Assembly (NCBI GenBank): GCA_029855935.1
Contig: JAGSHN010000031.1
Coordinates: forward strand, 73,650 to 137,649
Length of the DNA stretch: 64,000 bases
Origin: Candidatus Thorarchaeota archaeon
GTDB lineage: Archaea > Asgardarchaeota > Thorarchaeia > Thorarchaeales > Thorarchaeaceae
Direction: 5' to 3'
The notes under the pieces were generated by a model, which saw only the letters and a list, made by a program, of their open reading frames with translations, was not told where the DNA came from and ran no database searches. A program made the position numbers and the translations under genes. Positions 43,751-52,358 of this stretch are shown in pieces (position 1 is the stretch's first letter; every line of letters begins with the position of its first letter).

Positions 43751-45403
43751 CTACTCCACCTCCTCCCATGGCTGACTCTCCAAGGATGGGCCCATCCTGT
43801 CCAGATTCAGGACGCAAGAATAGGTCCCCTGTACGATCTCCTCCTGGGAGAGCTGGTCACCCCTGAACGACGGCCGCTTGCCCTTCCAACGTTCGCTCAG
43901 GTATCGGAGCAGCTCCGTCTGTGCCTCTCTCCCGCTGAGGTCCAGCTCCTCTGCAAGAATCGGTGCGGCCCTGAGAGCACAGTACGTGCTCTGGCAGGGG
44001 CCAGTGCCGAGGCGAGTCCGACGACGGAGGTCGTTCAGGGTCTGTGGAAACTCCTCGCGGAGAGAGTAGCGCAGCTCGGCCTCGATGACTGGTTCGCAGG
44101 CGCAGATCGTCGACCTCCAAGAGGGGTTCTCACTGAGAAGCTCGAGCACACGTACAGTGAGAGTACCGCGTCGGGCGACCATTCTCTGAACGGTCTGTGC
44201 AGGCACGCCGTATTGCCGTGAGAGGACGAGAACATCAACATCGTCCTCCATGCCAGGCAACGGTCGCTCATGCGTCAAACACTCACTGTCAACACCAAGA
44301 CGCTGGCAAATAAGGTCGGTGACCGTCTGTGCCATACGACGGCACATTACAAGCTTGCCGCCCACAAAGCTGTAGAGGCCCACAACACCATCTTTCTCGT
44401 GATCGATGACCTCATAGCCCCGGGTCACATCGTCCTCGGGGACCTTCCACTGTGCCACAAGCGGCCTGACACCCTCCATCGTCCTGATGATTCTGGCCTC
44501 TCTCACTGACGGAACGACCCAGCTCATACTGGTGAGGAGGTACTCTATCTCGTCGTGCGACGCCGTCAGGTTGTCCGGATCCTCCCAAGTGTCGAGAGCC
44601 GTCGTCCCCAACAGGACCGTGTTCTCGTGTGGAAAGAGATAGATCATGCGTCCGTCAACCGCCTTTGCAATCACTCCTACGTTGACAACTCTTCTGTCCA
44701 GTATCACGTGTGCGCCCTTGTTCAGCCTGAGCTGCAGGGGGACTCCAGCAATCTCCGCTATGCGCGTCGCCCACGGCCCTGTGGCATTTACGACAATTCG
44801 TGCACTGGCACGTTCGATAGAGCCGGACAGACGATCGAAGAACTCGACACCTGTGACCTCACCCTGCCCGACAATGATGTTGGTCACTTCGCAGTAGGTC
44901 CTGATGTCAGCCCCGTGGTTCCGTGCATCAAGAGCCTGAAGGAGGCACAGCCTGAATGGGTCGATGAAGTATTCCTCGAAGTAGAGAGATGCAATGATAT
45001 CGGGGCTCAGCCGAGGCTCAATCTTCAGTGCGTCCTCAGGGGTGAGAAACATCACAGGCGGGACCTCGCGCTCAGCCGCCCTCTTTGAGTACTCCTCGGC
45101 AAAGTTCCCCCCGCTTGACAGGTCGCTCATCTCGATGAGAGGCGTGAGAATCGGGTTCTTCATCACTATGTGCCTTGCAATGTGCCTCAGATGCACGACC
45201 TCGGAGGAACACATATCGACGATGTGCGGCTCGCGCATGTACTTGAGCCCGGAGGAGATCATCCCGGCGCACGTGCCGACGGTCCCAGAGGCAATGTCGT
45301 CACGTTCAAGGAGCAACGTCTTCAGCCCGCGCAGGGCGCAGTCTCGGGCAACAGCTGTCCCCGTACTGCCTCCTCCAATCACTATCACATCATACTCATT
45401 CAT
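43751..45403 (-). CDS. glpA: Anaerobic glycerol-3-phosphate dehydrogenase subunit A
   Basis: From the ATG at 45403 this 550-residue protein begins MNEYDVIVIGGGSTGTAVARD, the GlpA/GlpD FAD motif. It continues with GLKYMREPHIVDMCSSEVVHLR near residue 57, VVNATGPWATRIAEIAG near 195, and YLFPHENTVLLGTTALDT near 250. The C-terminal ~100 residues contain a BFD-like [2Fe-2S] domain (CACEP ... GPCQSTYC), as in GlpA. It oxidises glycerol 3-phosphate to dihydroxyacetone phosphate, the catalytic subunit of GlpABC. A longer frame to 45490 is not family-like. It heads the six-gene operon. Confidence 0.9.
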   Translation of the reverse strand: MNEYDVIVIGGGSTGTAVARDCALRGLKTLLLERDDIASGTVGTCAGMISSGLKYMREPHIVDMCSSEVVHLRHIARHIVMKNPILTPLIEMSDLSSGGNFAEEYSKRAAEREVPPVMFLTPEDALKIEPRLSPDIIASLYFEEYFIDPFRLCLLQALDARNHGADIRTYCEVTNIIVGQGEVTGVEFFDRLSGSIERASARIVVNATGPWATRIAEIAGVPLQLRLNKGAHVILDRRVVNVGVIAKAVDGRMIYLFPHENTVLLGTTALDTWEDPDNLTASHDEIEYLLTSMSWVVPSVREARIIRTMEGVRPLVAQWKVPEDDVTRGYEVIDHEKDGVVGLYSFVGGKLVMCRRMAQTVTDLICQRLGVDSECLTHERPLPGMEDDVDVLVLSRQYGVPAQTVQRMVARRGTLTVRVLELLSENPSWRSTICACEPVIEAELRYSLREEFPQTLNDLRRRTRLGTGPCQSTYCALRAAPILAEELDLSGREAQTELLRYLSERWKGKRPSFRGDQLSQEEIVQGTYSCVLNLDRMGPSLESQPWEEVE

Positions 45404-45524
45404 AGCAGGTCCTTCTTGGCCAACATTGTGCAGATGGTCTGCAGATTGAGAGATGGGGGAGAGTAGTAAGGATTTCGGCCAGAGTGGCACCGGAGAAGCG
45501 GTCTGGACGCACCTGTCACAGATA

Positions 45525-45533
45525 GATTAAAGT
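45525..45533 (+). promoter_or_regulatory. TATA-like box for the 84-residue gene at 45571
   Basis: GATTAAAGT lies about 42 bases before the ATG at 45571, in the gap divergent to glpA; the complementary strand offers CTTTAATC for the glp operon. Confidence 0.4.
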
Positions 45534-45570
45534 AACGAGTTTTCGGAGTCCGTATCAGACGCTCAGTTTC

Positions 45571-45825
45571 ATGGTGAGAATTGTGCCAACATACAACCTA
45601 GGATTGCTGACGATCACAAGACACGATGTGGAAAAGATAACCGATGCTCTGGGCATCCCGGAATACCGGTTCGAGGACATTGTGGATATCGCTCGACGCG
45701 GATGGCAACACGGTGACACCATCAGCGAGAGCATAGAGTTCATAGCTCAGCGGCTTGTTGGGTCTGAGCTCGTGCTCGCCATGATAATCCTCGGCCGTGT
45801 CTGGGAACAGAACAAGCGTGACTAG
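45571..45825 (+). CDS. Small hypothetical protein
   Basis: This 84-residue protein has a helical look with two predicted helices around DVEKITDALGIPEYRFEDIVDIARRG and ISESIEFIAQRLVGSELVLAMIILG. It has its own TATA-like box and lies between the divergent glpA and the convergent kinase gene. I recognise no family. Given its place it may regulate or belong with glycerol metabolism, but nothing in the sequence shows that. Confidence 0.5.
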   Translation: MVRIVPTYNLGLLTITRHDVEKITDALGIPEYRFEDIVDIARRGWQHGDTISESIEFIAQRLVGSELVLAMIILGRVWEQNKRD

Positions 45826-45871
45826 TCTTAGTGTCGAGGGGATTGCCGGGAGAGCGGCTGCCACCGCGTCC

Positions 45872-47329
45872 TCACGACGTGAGTTGCAGCAGCTCTGACA
45901 TCTCGGCAAGTAGTAGTTTGTTAAAGACCTGGTACTGTGCCTCATATGTTTCAACGTTCTCCGGAATCGGCTGGCGTCGTTCCTCAACGTGAAACATGTT
46001 CTCAACTGCCTCTTTGAAGGACCCGTATACGCCCATCCCGATTGATGCAAGCACGGCTGCACCGATTACTGTCGAGTCACGGGACCTCGGAAGTAGGACT
46101 GGCTTGTTGGTGCAGTCTGCGATAATCTGCCTCCACAACGGAGAGTTCGATCCCCCGCCATCGATTCTGAGCTCATCGAACTCTGTGTCGAGCATCCCCT
46201 CCATCATCTCAACATACATGCGGATACCGTAGCCATTTGCCTCCATGATAGCACGAGCCACGTGTGCCTTGGTGTGCCGAAAGCCAAGATTGTAGAATAT
46301 GCCCTTGTTGTACGCCATGAAGGGAAAGACGACAAGACCATCGCTACCAGCCGGGACAGAACTCGCTGACGCCTCTATTATCTCGTAGACATCACGATTT
46401 GTCTCCGCAGCCAGTGTCATCTCCTGTTGACAGTACTGATCACGGAACCATTTGTAGGCAAGGCCTGTCCCGGGTATCACGCCCTCAAGAATCCACTTGC
46501 CGGGGATGGCCGCGGGATTGCAGAACATCACATAGGGGTCCTCAATGAACTCGTCCGTGGGAGTTATGACGAATGTTCCAGTACCGGTCGTCGCCTTGAC
46601 AACTCCTACCTCGATGGTTCCGGTACCCAGTGCAGAACACTGCTGGTCACCACTGCCCATCACGACCGGCGTGCCCGCCCTCAGACCCGTCGCTCTCGCA
46701 GCCCCGGAACTCACCTCACCAATCACCTCTCCGGGACGCACTATCTCAGCTAGCTTGTCCATCGGGATGCCTGTCATCTCACAGAGCTCATCCGACCAGT
46801 CCATGGTCTCATGGTTGAAGGGACCGTAGCGAGCATTGGCTGGCTCGGTCACCATCCTTCCGCAGAGTCGGTAGTTAATCAGGGCGTCTAGAGTGAGAAA
46901 CTTATGTGCCCGTTCGAATACAGATGGGCGGTTCTCAGCAAACCACATCATCTTGTTGACGCTCTTCCGGGGGCCGATATCCTCCGCCATCTCCTTCGCC
47001 CGGTCCGTGGACCTGTTGTCCACCCACGTCACAGTGGGCGCGAGAGGCGCACCATCACGGTCCACTGGTGTTATGCAATCGCGAGTTGTCGCCACCACAC
47101 ACGCGACTACCGACTCCGGACCAGCCCTAGAGGCGGAGAGGGCCCTCTGCATCGTATTGCAGGCTGTACGCCAGAACGTGTCGGCAAGCTGCTCGTGAGG
47201 TCCGAGATCGGATGGCGGAACAGGATACTCCTCATAGTGCCTACTGATCTCATTGCCCTCCTCATCGACAAGGCACGAACGCGCACCGGTGGTGCCAATG
47301 TCGAAGATCGCAAACACTCTCTGACTCAT
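45872..47329 (-). CDS. glpK: FGGY family carbohydrate kinase, probable glycerol kinase
   Basis: From the ATG at 47329 this 485-residue kinase has the FGGY phosphate motif DIGTTGARSCLVD, TWVDNRSTDRA near residue 105, GSGDQQCSALGTG near 235, and IDGGGSNSPLWRQIIADCTNKPV near 395. The GDQQ motif and the glp context argue for glycerol. Other parts (TTRDCITPVD in place of the QRET of GlpK, and WVDNR) look more like xylulokinases, so the substrate is not certain. It converges on the small 45571 gene and is divergent from the MBL gene. Confidence 0.8.
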   Translation of the reverse strand: MSQRVFAIFDIGTTGARSCLVDEEGNEISRHYEEYPVPPSDLGPHEQLADTFWRTACNTMQRALSASRAGPESVVACVVATTRDCITPVDRDGAPLAPTVTWVDNRSTDRAKEMAEDIGPRKSVNKMMWFAENRPSVFERAHKFLTLDALINYRLCGRMVTEPANARYGPFNHETMDWSDELCEMTGIPMDKLAEIVRPGEVIGEVSSGAARATGLRAGTPVVMGSGDQQCSALGTGTIEVGVVKATTGTGTFVITPTDEFIEDPYVMFCNPAAIPGKWILEGVIPGTGLAYKWFRDQYCQQEMTLAAETNRDVYEIIEASASSVPAGSDGLVVFPFMAYNKGIFYNLGFRHTKAHVARAIMEANGYGIRMYVEMMEGMLDTEFDELRIDGGGSNSPLWRQIIADCTNKPVLLPRSRDSTVIGAAVLASIGMGVYGSFKEAVENMFHVEERRQPIPENVETYEAQYQVFNKLLLAEMSELLQLTS

Positions 47330-47450
47330 TCTTAGCACCACGCGAGGAGCTGACAATGTTCAATCCCTCATGTGAATTATGTCACGCGGTGTTCTTGTAC
47401 GGGTCGAACCCTTTTTCTCTCGGCCACACCGTCACAGACTACGAGACACC

Positions 47451-48386
47451 GTGTCTGAAGAGTATCCAGTACTGGTAGAAGTTGAATCCGATGTCTATCT
47501 GGTGAGAGGTGCGAACAGAAGCAGATTCCCTCAGGCCAACTGCGTCCTGATTGACGATGACGTACTCACTCTCATTGACGCCGGTGCCGACCTCCAGAAC
47601 ATCAAACAGGCTCTGAGCAAGCTCGGCCACAGCGTTACAGACATAGACCGAATTGTGCTCAGCCATTTCCACATCGACCACAAGGGCTACGCAGAGATCA
47701 TCCGAAGAGAGGCCGACTGCGAAGTACTCTGTCATCGCCTCGGCGTGGAGGCGACCGAGAAGTTCGCGGGACTTGTGAAGTGCTACGGCCACATCAGAGG
47801 ACCGTACTACGAGGCCTGGCTGCGATTTCTCAAGACGTGGGCACCGTACTCCCTGGAGGACTATGTTGTGACGGGGTCCTATGCTGACGGGCAACGCATC
47901 GACTGCGGAAAGAACTACATAGTGGCGATTCACGCTCCCGGTCATACACACGACCACACGTGTTTCGGGATCAACGGTACCGACATTGTCTACTTGGTCG
48001 ACATAGATCTGACGAAATTCGGACCATGGTACGGCAATGTGGTCAGCGACATCACGCGGTTCAGGCAGGCCGTTGAGAAAATTATCGAGCTGAGACCGAG
48101 GATTGGCCTCAGCTCGCACTTGGTGGAGCCTGTGACTGATGGCCTGACGGAGCGACTGAGAGCATTCGGAAACGCCTTTGACGAACGTGAAAGAAGAATA
48201 ATCGAGAATATTCAGGATGGGCGAGACACCATTGACCAGCTGGCCCACGTTCCAATTGTGTATCCACGCCTTCCACACAAAGTCTACCTGATGTTCGAGC
48301 GAATAATGGTTGAGAAGCATGTGGACCAGTTAGTTCAACAGGGGCGGTTGGCCAGAGAGAACGGCCGACTTGTTGTGGTCGAGTGA
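47451..48386 (+). CDS. Metallo-beta-lactamase-fold hydrolase
   Basis: From the GTG at 47451 this 311-residue protein has the MBL motif SHFHIDHKG near residue 68 and AIHAPGHTHDHTCF near 164, with the aspartate in VYLVDIDL near 185, the usual two-zinc ligands. The C-terminal ~90 residues are helical (LRAFGNAFDERERRII..., then IVEKHVDQLVQQG), like the substrate domain of hydroxyacylglutathione-hydrolase relatives. An upstream ATG at 47379 would add 24 basic residues unlike the family. Substrate unknown. Confidence 0.8.
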   Translation: MSEEYPVLVEVESDVYLVRGANRSRFPQANCVLIDDDVLTLIDAGADLQNIKQALSKLGHSVTDIDRIVLSHFHIDHKGYAEIIRREADCEVLCHRLGVEATEKFAGLVKCYGHIRGPYYEAWLRFLKTWAPYSLEDYVVTGSYADGQRIDCGKNYIVAIHAPGHTHDHTCFGINGTDIVYLVDIDLTKFGPWYGNVVSDITRFRQAVEKIIELRPRIGLSSHLVEPVTDGLTERLRAFGNAFDERERRIIENIQDGRDTIDQLAHVPIVYPRLPHKVYLMFERIMVEKHVDQLVQQGRLARENGRLVVVE

Positions 48387-48392
48387 CAAGTA

Positions 48393-48423
48393 CGGCCACC
48401 GACGAGGATCGTGCTGGTGGCCG
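48393..48423. terminator. Strong hairpin between convergent genes
   Basis: CGGCCACC (48393-48400) pairs with GGTGGCCG (48416-48423), and the loop contains a second stem ACGA-GGA-TCGT. It begins 6 bases past the MBL stop and faces the convergent hydratase gene. Confidence 0.55.
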
Positions 48424-48469
48424 CATCAGTTTGGGAAACCTGTCCCGACCTAGATGGCCGGAACAGTTC

Positions 48470-49255
48470 TCATTTGTGCTTGAACTGCGGTTCTCTCCGA
48501 TTGAGAAAGGCGTCGACACCCTCCCTCATATCCTCTGTGTCAAAGACCTCGCAGAAGACGTCCACCTCGAACTCAAGCGAGTCCTTCAGCGGCAGCACCC
48601 AGGAATTGTTCAACGAACGCTTCGCCAGCTTGATGGCAACGCCGGGCTTTTTGGCAAGACGCCTGGCCAGCTCCATAGCACCCTCGCGAAGCGCATCAAC
48701 AGAGTCAAACACCTTGTTCACCAAGCCGATCCTCAGCGCCTCATCCGCCTTGATCTGGTCGCCTGTATAGACAAGCTCCTTTGCCACACCGAGGCCCACA
48801 AGACGAGGCAGCCTCACAGTTCCCCCGAAGCCGGGAATTATTCCCAGATTGATCTCAGGCTGACCGAACCGCGCGTTTGCTGATGCATACCGGATGTCGC
48901 AGGCCATCGCTATCTCGCAACCGCCACCAAGTGCATAGCCATTGACGGCAGCAATGACAGGCTTGCTCATCGACTCTATGTATGTGCACAGTGCCTGACC
49001 ATTCTCTGCAAGCGGTCGCACTGTGCTCGAGTCCTTGTCTTGAAACTCTGTGATGTCTGCGCCAGCGGCAAAGGCCTTCTCACCCGCACCAGTGAGTATG
49101 ACGACACGAACCGAGTCGTCCTGTTCGGCCTTCTGAAATAGATCACGCAGCCGCTGAACGGTAGCCACATTCAGTGCGTTTAGCCGCTTCGGGCGATTGA
49201 TCGTGATTGTTGCAACACCATCCGACACTTCGTAAAGCACAGATTCCTCTGACAT
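48470..49255 (-). CDS. Enoyl-CoA hydratase/isomerase family protein (copy 1)
   Basis: From the ATG at 49255 this 261-residue crotonase-fold protein has both catalytic glutamates: GGGCEIAMACDIRYAS and FGQPEINLGIIPGFGGTVRL, plus the oxyanion segment KAFAAGADITEF. These match active enoyl-CoA hydratases of fatty-acid oxidation. The start is fixed by family match and by a TATA box at about 49294-49303. It is separate from the acyl-CoA cluster downstream by the two arrestin genes. Confidence 0.9.
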   Translation of the reverse strand: MSEESVLYEVSDGVATITINRPKRLNALNVATVQRLRDLFQKAEQDDSVRVVILTGAGEKAFAAGADITEFQDKDSSTVRPLAENGQALCTYIESMSKPVIAAVNGYALGGGCEIAMACDIRYASANARFGQPEINLGIIPGFGGTVRLPRLVGLGVAKELVYTGDQIKADEALRIGLVNKVFDSVDALREGAMELARRLAKKPGVAIKLAKRSLNNSWVLPLKDSLEFEVDVFCEVFDTEDMREGVDAFLNRREPQFKHK

Positions 49256-49293
49256 TGTGTCTACTCTCCAAGGCACGGCAGGAGAACTCTTCC

Positions 49294-49303
49294 CATAAAT
49301 AAG
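49294..49303 (-). promoter_or_regulatory. TATA box for enoyl-CoA hydratase 1
   Basis: On the minus strand this reads CTTATTTATG, about 45 bases before the ATG at 49255. Confidence 0.55.
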
Positions 49304-49357
49304 CATTCACGGAGGGCGACAGAGGGCAGGTCTGGCCCCTCCACTGAACAAGAGCCC

Positions 49358-49374
49358 CGGCACCCAAGGTGCCG
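49358..49374. other. Perfect hairpin in the gap between divergent genes
   Basis: CGGCACC-CAA-GGTGCCG is a perfect 7-base-pair stem with a 3-base loop, placed between the hydratase and the first arrestin gene. It may be an operator dyad or RNA structure; no T tract follows. Confidence 0.4.
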
Positions 49375-49447
49375 AGAGGTAGGTAGACTGCCTTCAGACT
49401 GACGGGTGCCAAGCAGACGTTGTCACGCACCGCCATTGAACAAAGAG

Positions 49448-49458
49448 TTGATATCGAG
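49448..49458 (+). promoter_or_regulatory. Promoter element of the first arrestin-like gene
   Basis: TTGATATCGAG lies 39 bases before the GTG at 49487. The second arrestin gene has TTGATATTGAG at 50405, 41 bases before its GTG, so the two genes share a nearly identical element. Confidence 0.6.
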
Positions 49459-49486
49459 ATACTTGACAGTCGCGGAAAGAAGCCGT

Positions 49487-50317
49487 GTGATCTTCGTGCG
49501 GAGAGTTGAGATTCTTCTGGATGGAGATTCATTCGTCCAAGGCACCGCCATCAAGGGTTCACTGCTGGTGCGGACTGATACCGAGTTCAGATGTGAGAGA
49601 GTGTCAGTCGCGCTTCACGGTGAGACTGGCACGAGTTCGCCGAGAGGCACGGTCGTTGGAAGGCAGAACGTGGTAGCACAGGAGACTGTCCTGAGCGGAC
49701 CAACGACGATATCAGCTGGCGAGTCGATGTTCTACTTCCGGTTCAATCTCCCCGAAACGGCACCCCCGTCATATTTGGGATGGGTGGGGTACGTCAGGTA
49801 CAACGTGAGCGCGCACATAGAGATTTCTCGGGGACGAGACCTCAGTGCCTCCAAGGAGGTCGTTGTTGTTCCCAGAGTGGAGCCTCTTCAGCCCCAGAGG
49901 AGCGAGGACCGCATAGTGCTCGGAGAGATGTCCGACATCTGTGTGGAGATTCCATCAGACATTCTGACACCGGGGCAGCCATTTCTCGTGAGGCATATGG
50001 TTCGCGGAGACCCTAGTGTCAGGGGAATTCGTCTTGAGATCATAAAGACACAACGTAGGAGCATTGGGGATTTTCATATGGAGATGGACGTTCCTATCTG
50101 CAAGGAGTATGTCGATAGGGACCAGCTCGCATACAACTCGTGGTCGGAGACTGTGCTCACCCCCGATGCCAATATGATAGTGAGTGTCGAAACGGAGACC
50201 ATGCACGTGGGCTATGTCCTGAAAGTGACTGCCGACATTCCGTGGCGACGCGACAGAAGCGTGACACTGCCCCTGAGAGTGGGCAGATCCGTTTCGGAAC
50301 AGTCTCAGGGGTCATAA
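49487..50317 (+). CDS. Arrestin-fold protein 1
   Basis: From the GTG at 49487 this 276-residue protein has an all-beta arrestin-like two-lobed pattern: RRVEILLDGDSFVQGTAIKG, CERVSVALHGETGTSS, LSGPTTISAGESMFYFRFNLP, VRYNVSAHIEISRG, then PSDILTPGQPFLVRHMVRGDPSVRGIRLEII and GYVLKVTADIPWRRDRSVTLPLRVG. The order matches arrestin-N and arrestin-C domains, which in eukaryotes adapt membrane cargo. Such proteins are known in Asgard archaea. Upstream in-frame residues lack family sequence and precede the promoter element. Paired with the next gene, a paralogue. Confidence 0.8.
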   Translation: MIFVRRVEILLDGDSFVQGTAIKGSLLVRTDTEFRCERVSVALHGETGTSSPRGTVVGRQNVVAQETVLSGPTTISAGESMFYFRFNLPETAPPSYLGWVGYVRYNVSAHIEISRGRDLSASKEVVVVPRVEPLQPQRSEDRIVLGEMSDICVEIPSDILTPGQPFLVRHMVRGDPSVRGIRLEIIKTQRRSIGDFHMEMDVPICKEYVDRDQLAYNSWSETVLTPDANMIVSVETETMHVGYVLKVTADIPWRRDRSVTLPLRVGRSVSEQSQGS

Positions 50318-50404
50318 TGAGGTGATATGCGGACGGTCTGTGCAGTGTCCAACGTACCGGAGATGCGCCATACTGAACTGTCCGGGATCATCTCGTGGCA
50401 AAGG

Positions 50405-50415
50405 TTGATATTGAG
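50405..50415 (+). promoter_or_regulatory. Promoter element of the second arrestin-like gene
   Basis: TTGATATTGAG, 41 bases before the GTG at 50446, differs from the element of the first arrestin gene by a single base. Confidence 0.6.
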
Positions 50416-50445
50416 TCAGTCTAGGCAGATGGCAGAACTGGCAGA

Positions 50446-51294
50446 GTGAGTGCGTTGAGAGAGGTGGAGATTCTTCTGGACAAGGAATATTATGTCCCTG
50501 GCGATGAGATCAACGGGAAGCTACGGGTCATCACAGACAAGGAGTTCGAGTGCAATAGGATTGTGGTGTCGCTTGTTGGCCTAGTTCGCGCCTCCATCAC
50601 GACGTCGGGTGGGAAGCACTCCCACACATACAGGGAGAGGAGAGGGATCGTGGCTGACGAGATTGTTCTCAGTGGGCCCACAAGACTCAGTCCGGGCGAA
50701 ACAGACTATGAGTTCCAGTTCACGCTACCACCAGAGGCCCTGGGTACCTTTCACGGGTACCGCGCAGATGTCGAGTACCATATCCACGGCGTTGTGGAGA
50801 TACCGTGGGCACTCGACCCCAAGGAAACGAAGGAGGTCCTCGTCGCCCCCACAGTGAAACGACTCATGCCTCAGAGAGTAGTGCGGACAATCACGCTGAA
50901 TGACCGTACGGAGATTGCAATCGAGCTGCCGTTCGACATTCTCACGCCAGAGCGCCCTCTGATAGCGAGATACACCGTGTGGGGTGATCCCAAGATACGG
51001 GGACTCCGCTTCGAGATAATGAGGGTCATACGTAGACTCGTCAGAGGCCGTGAGCGAGAGATGCCATTCGTGCTATTCAAGGGGGAGGTCCCGCGAGAGA
51101 ACCTCTCCTACGGTGCTTCAGGCGAGATTCAGCTGGAGTACGATGCGAGTGAGGCGTTCGAGTTCCACACCGACATTCTCGAGGTGGGATATATGCTGAA
51201 GGTGACAGCGGACATACCGTGGCGACCTGACAAGCTCGTGATGATTCCTCTGAGGGTCGGACGATTTGCCACGGAAGACCCCTTCTTCTACTGA
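50446..51294 (+). CDS. Arrestin-fold protein 2
   Basis: This 282-residue paralogue of the upstream gene starts at a GTG. It shares REVEILLDKEYYVPGDEINGKL, CNRIVVSLVGLVR, LSGPTRLSPGETDYEFQFTLP, YRADVEYHIHGVVEIP, FDILTPERPLIARYTVWGDPKIRGLRFEIM and GYMLKVTADIPWRPDKLVMIPLRVG with it. The two are clearly a recent duplication that has since diverged in the loops (this copy has SGGKHSHTYRERRG). An adaptor or cargo-binding role is inferred from the fold. Confidence 0.82.
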   Translation: MSALREVEILLDKEYYVPGDEINGKLRVITDKEFECNRIVVSLVGLVRASITTSGGKHSHTYRERRGIVADEIVLSGPTRLSPGETDYEFQFTLPPEALGTFHGYRADVEYHIHGVVEIPWALDPKETKEVLVAPTVKRLMPQRVVRTITLNDRTEIAIELPFDILTPERPLIARYTVWGDPKIRGLRFEIMRVIRRLVRGREREMPFVLFKGEVPRENLSYGASGEIQLEYDASEAFEFHTDILEVGYMLKVTADIPWRPDKLVMIPLRVGRFATEDPFFY

Positions 51295-51469
51295 GGGAGT
51301 AGTGGGTCACGTGAGTCAACGTCAAGGAGCCACGGTGTTCTGTTGAACAGCTGTGGCGTACCAATCGCCGTGAACACGACGCTCTTGCAACCTGGACGAA
51401 ATCAATTCTATCCATTGTCCATTATTCTTATAGGTCGGTTGTGCAATCACGGGAACAGTTCCTGCACAG

Positions 51470-51847
51470 GTGAGGCCCGTGAACACCGATGACCCCCGGG
51501 AGATATGGCGGAGCAGCCTGAGGGCAATGAGAAACTCCTTGCTTGGCACTTATGAGATCACGACAACGGCCGAGGAACAGAGAAGATTCCTCCAGTGCTG
51601 GACAGGGGAGGACAAGAACTACGATGTCTTCGCAGGGTACAGGCGGAACGAGGGACGACGCAGGATTCTCGATATTCTCGAGGTGATCGATGAGGGAATA
51701 AGGCGACTGGAGGAATGTGATATGAGGACGGGCGCCAAGGTGTTCCATGAGACTGTCGAGCAGGTCGCGCTCTTCTCCAGAGTAGCGCAGCTGCTGGAGT
51801 TATCCAACGAGCCTGCGCAGAAGCGGGCGGGCGGCCCACACCAGTAG
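51470..51847 (+). CDS. Small helical hypothetical protein
   Basis: This 125-residue protein starts at a GTG (a second GTG follows three codons on) behind a TATA-like ATTCTTATAGG near 51424. It is mostly helical (REIWRSSLRAMRNSLLGTYEI, ILDILEVIDEGIRRLEECD) with a polar, glycine/proline tail. No family recognised. It follows the arrestin pair on the same strand and could belong with it. Confidence 0.5.
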   Translation: MRPVNTDDPREIWRSSLRAMRNSLLGTYEITTTAEEQRRFLQCWTGEDKNYDVFAGYRRNEGRRRILDILEVIDEGIRRLEECDMRTGAKVFHETVEQVALFSRVAQLLELSNEPAQKRAGGPHQ

Positions 51848-51934
51848 CAATTCGTGGCGGTGCGGTGCGCCCTAGGGACCAGACCCCCTGTGAGTGCAGA
51901 ATGAGAAATATGGGTGAGGGGAGGAATGAGTCCC

Positions 51935-52354
51935 CTACACCAGCCATTTGTAGGTTATCTTCTTGTCATCGATGCGATCGAAGGCGAGTTTCAGAGTCAT
52001 ACCAATCTCGGGCATCGACATCAGATTGGTGATATGTGCCGTGAGACGCTTGCCCGACGGAAACTCTCCTATCGCCACAACGTATGGAGCACGTGATGCC
52101 AGGCTCTCGGGCGCAAAGTCAACTATGACGTATGAATAGAGCTTTGCCTCCCGCTCGGGAAACTCGACGAGTTCGCACTCTTCAAGGTCCTTCTGGCAAT
52201 GCTGCCGCGGGGGGAGATATTCTGCCCCGCACTTGGGGCATCGGCTCATCATCAGCTTCTCCTGCTCCAGCGCCTCAAGGAACCTCTGGAAGAATGGTGT
52301 CACAGCCTTGTCGGTCGCGTATCCCAAGTATAGCTCCTTCTTCTCTTTGGACAT
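51935..52354 (-). CDS. DUF35 zinc-ribbon/OB-fold acyl-CoA-associated protein
   Basis: From the ATG at 52354 this 139-residue protein has the DUF35 pattern: an N-terminal helix (FFQRFLEALEQEKLMMSRC), a rubredoxin-like zinc ribbon with CPKCGAEYLPPRQHC and one more residue position nearby, then an OB-fold (EREAKLYSYVIVDFAP...PYVVAIGEF). DUF35 proteins act as partner subunits or CoA-channelling scaffolds of thiolase-like enzymes. The thiolase-like gene lies immediately upstream, so the two form a conserved pair. Confidence 0.88.
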   Translation of the reverse strand: MSKEKKELYLGYATDKAVTPFFQRFLEALEQEKLMMSRCPKCGAEYLPPRQHCQKDLEECELVEFPEREAKLYSYVIVDFAPESLASRAPYVVAIGEFPSGKRLTAHITNLMSMPEIGMTLKLAFDRIDDKKITYKWLV

Positions 52355-52358
52355 TCGA

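Noticed and set aside
47439-48320. 293-residue minus-strand open frame opposite the MBL gene
   Set aside because: The plus frame has clear metallo-hydrolase motifs; this frame has none and overlaps fully.
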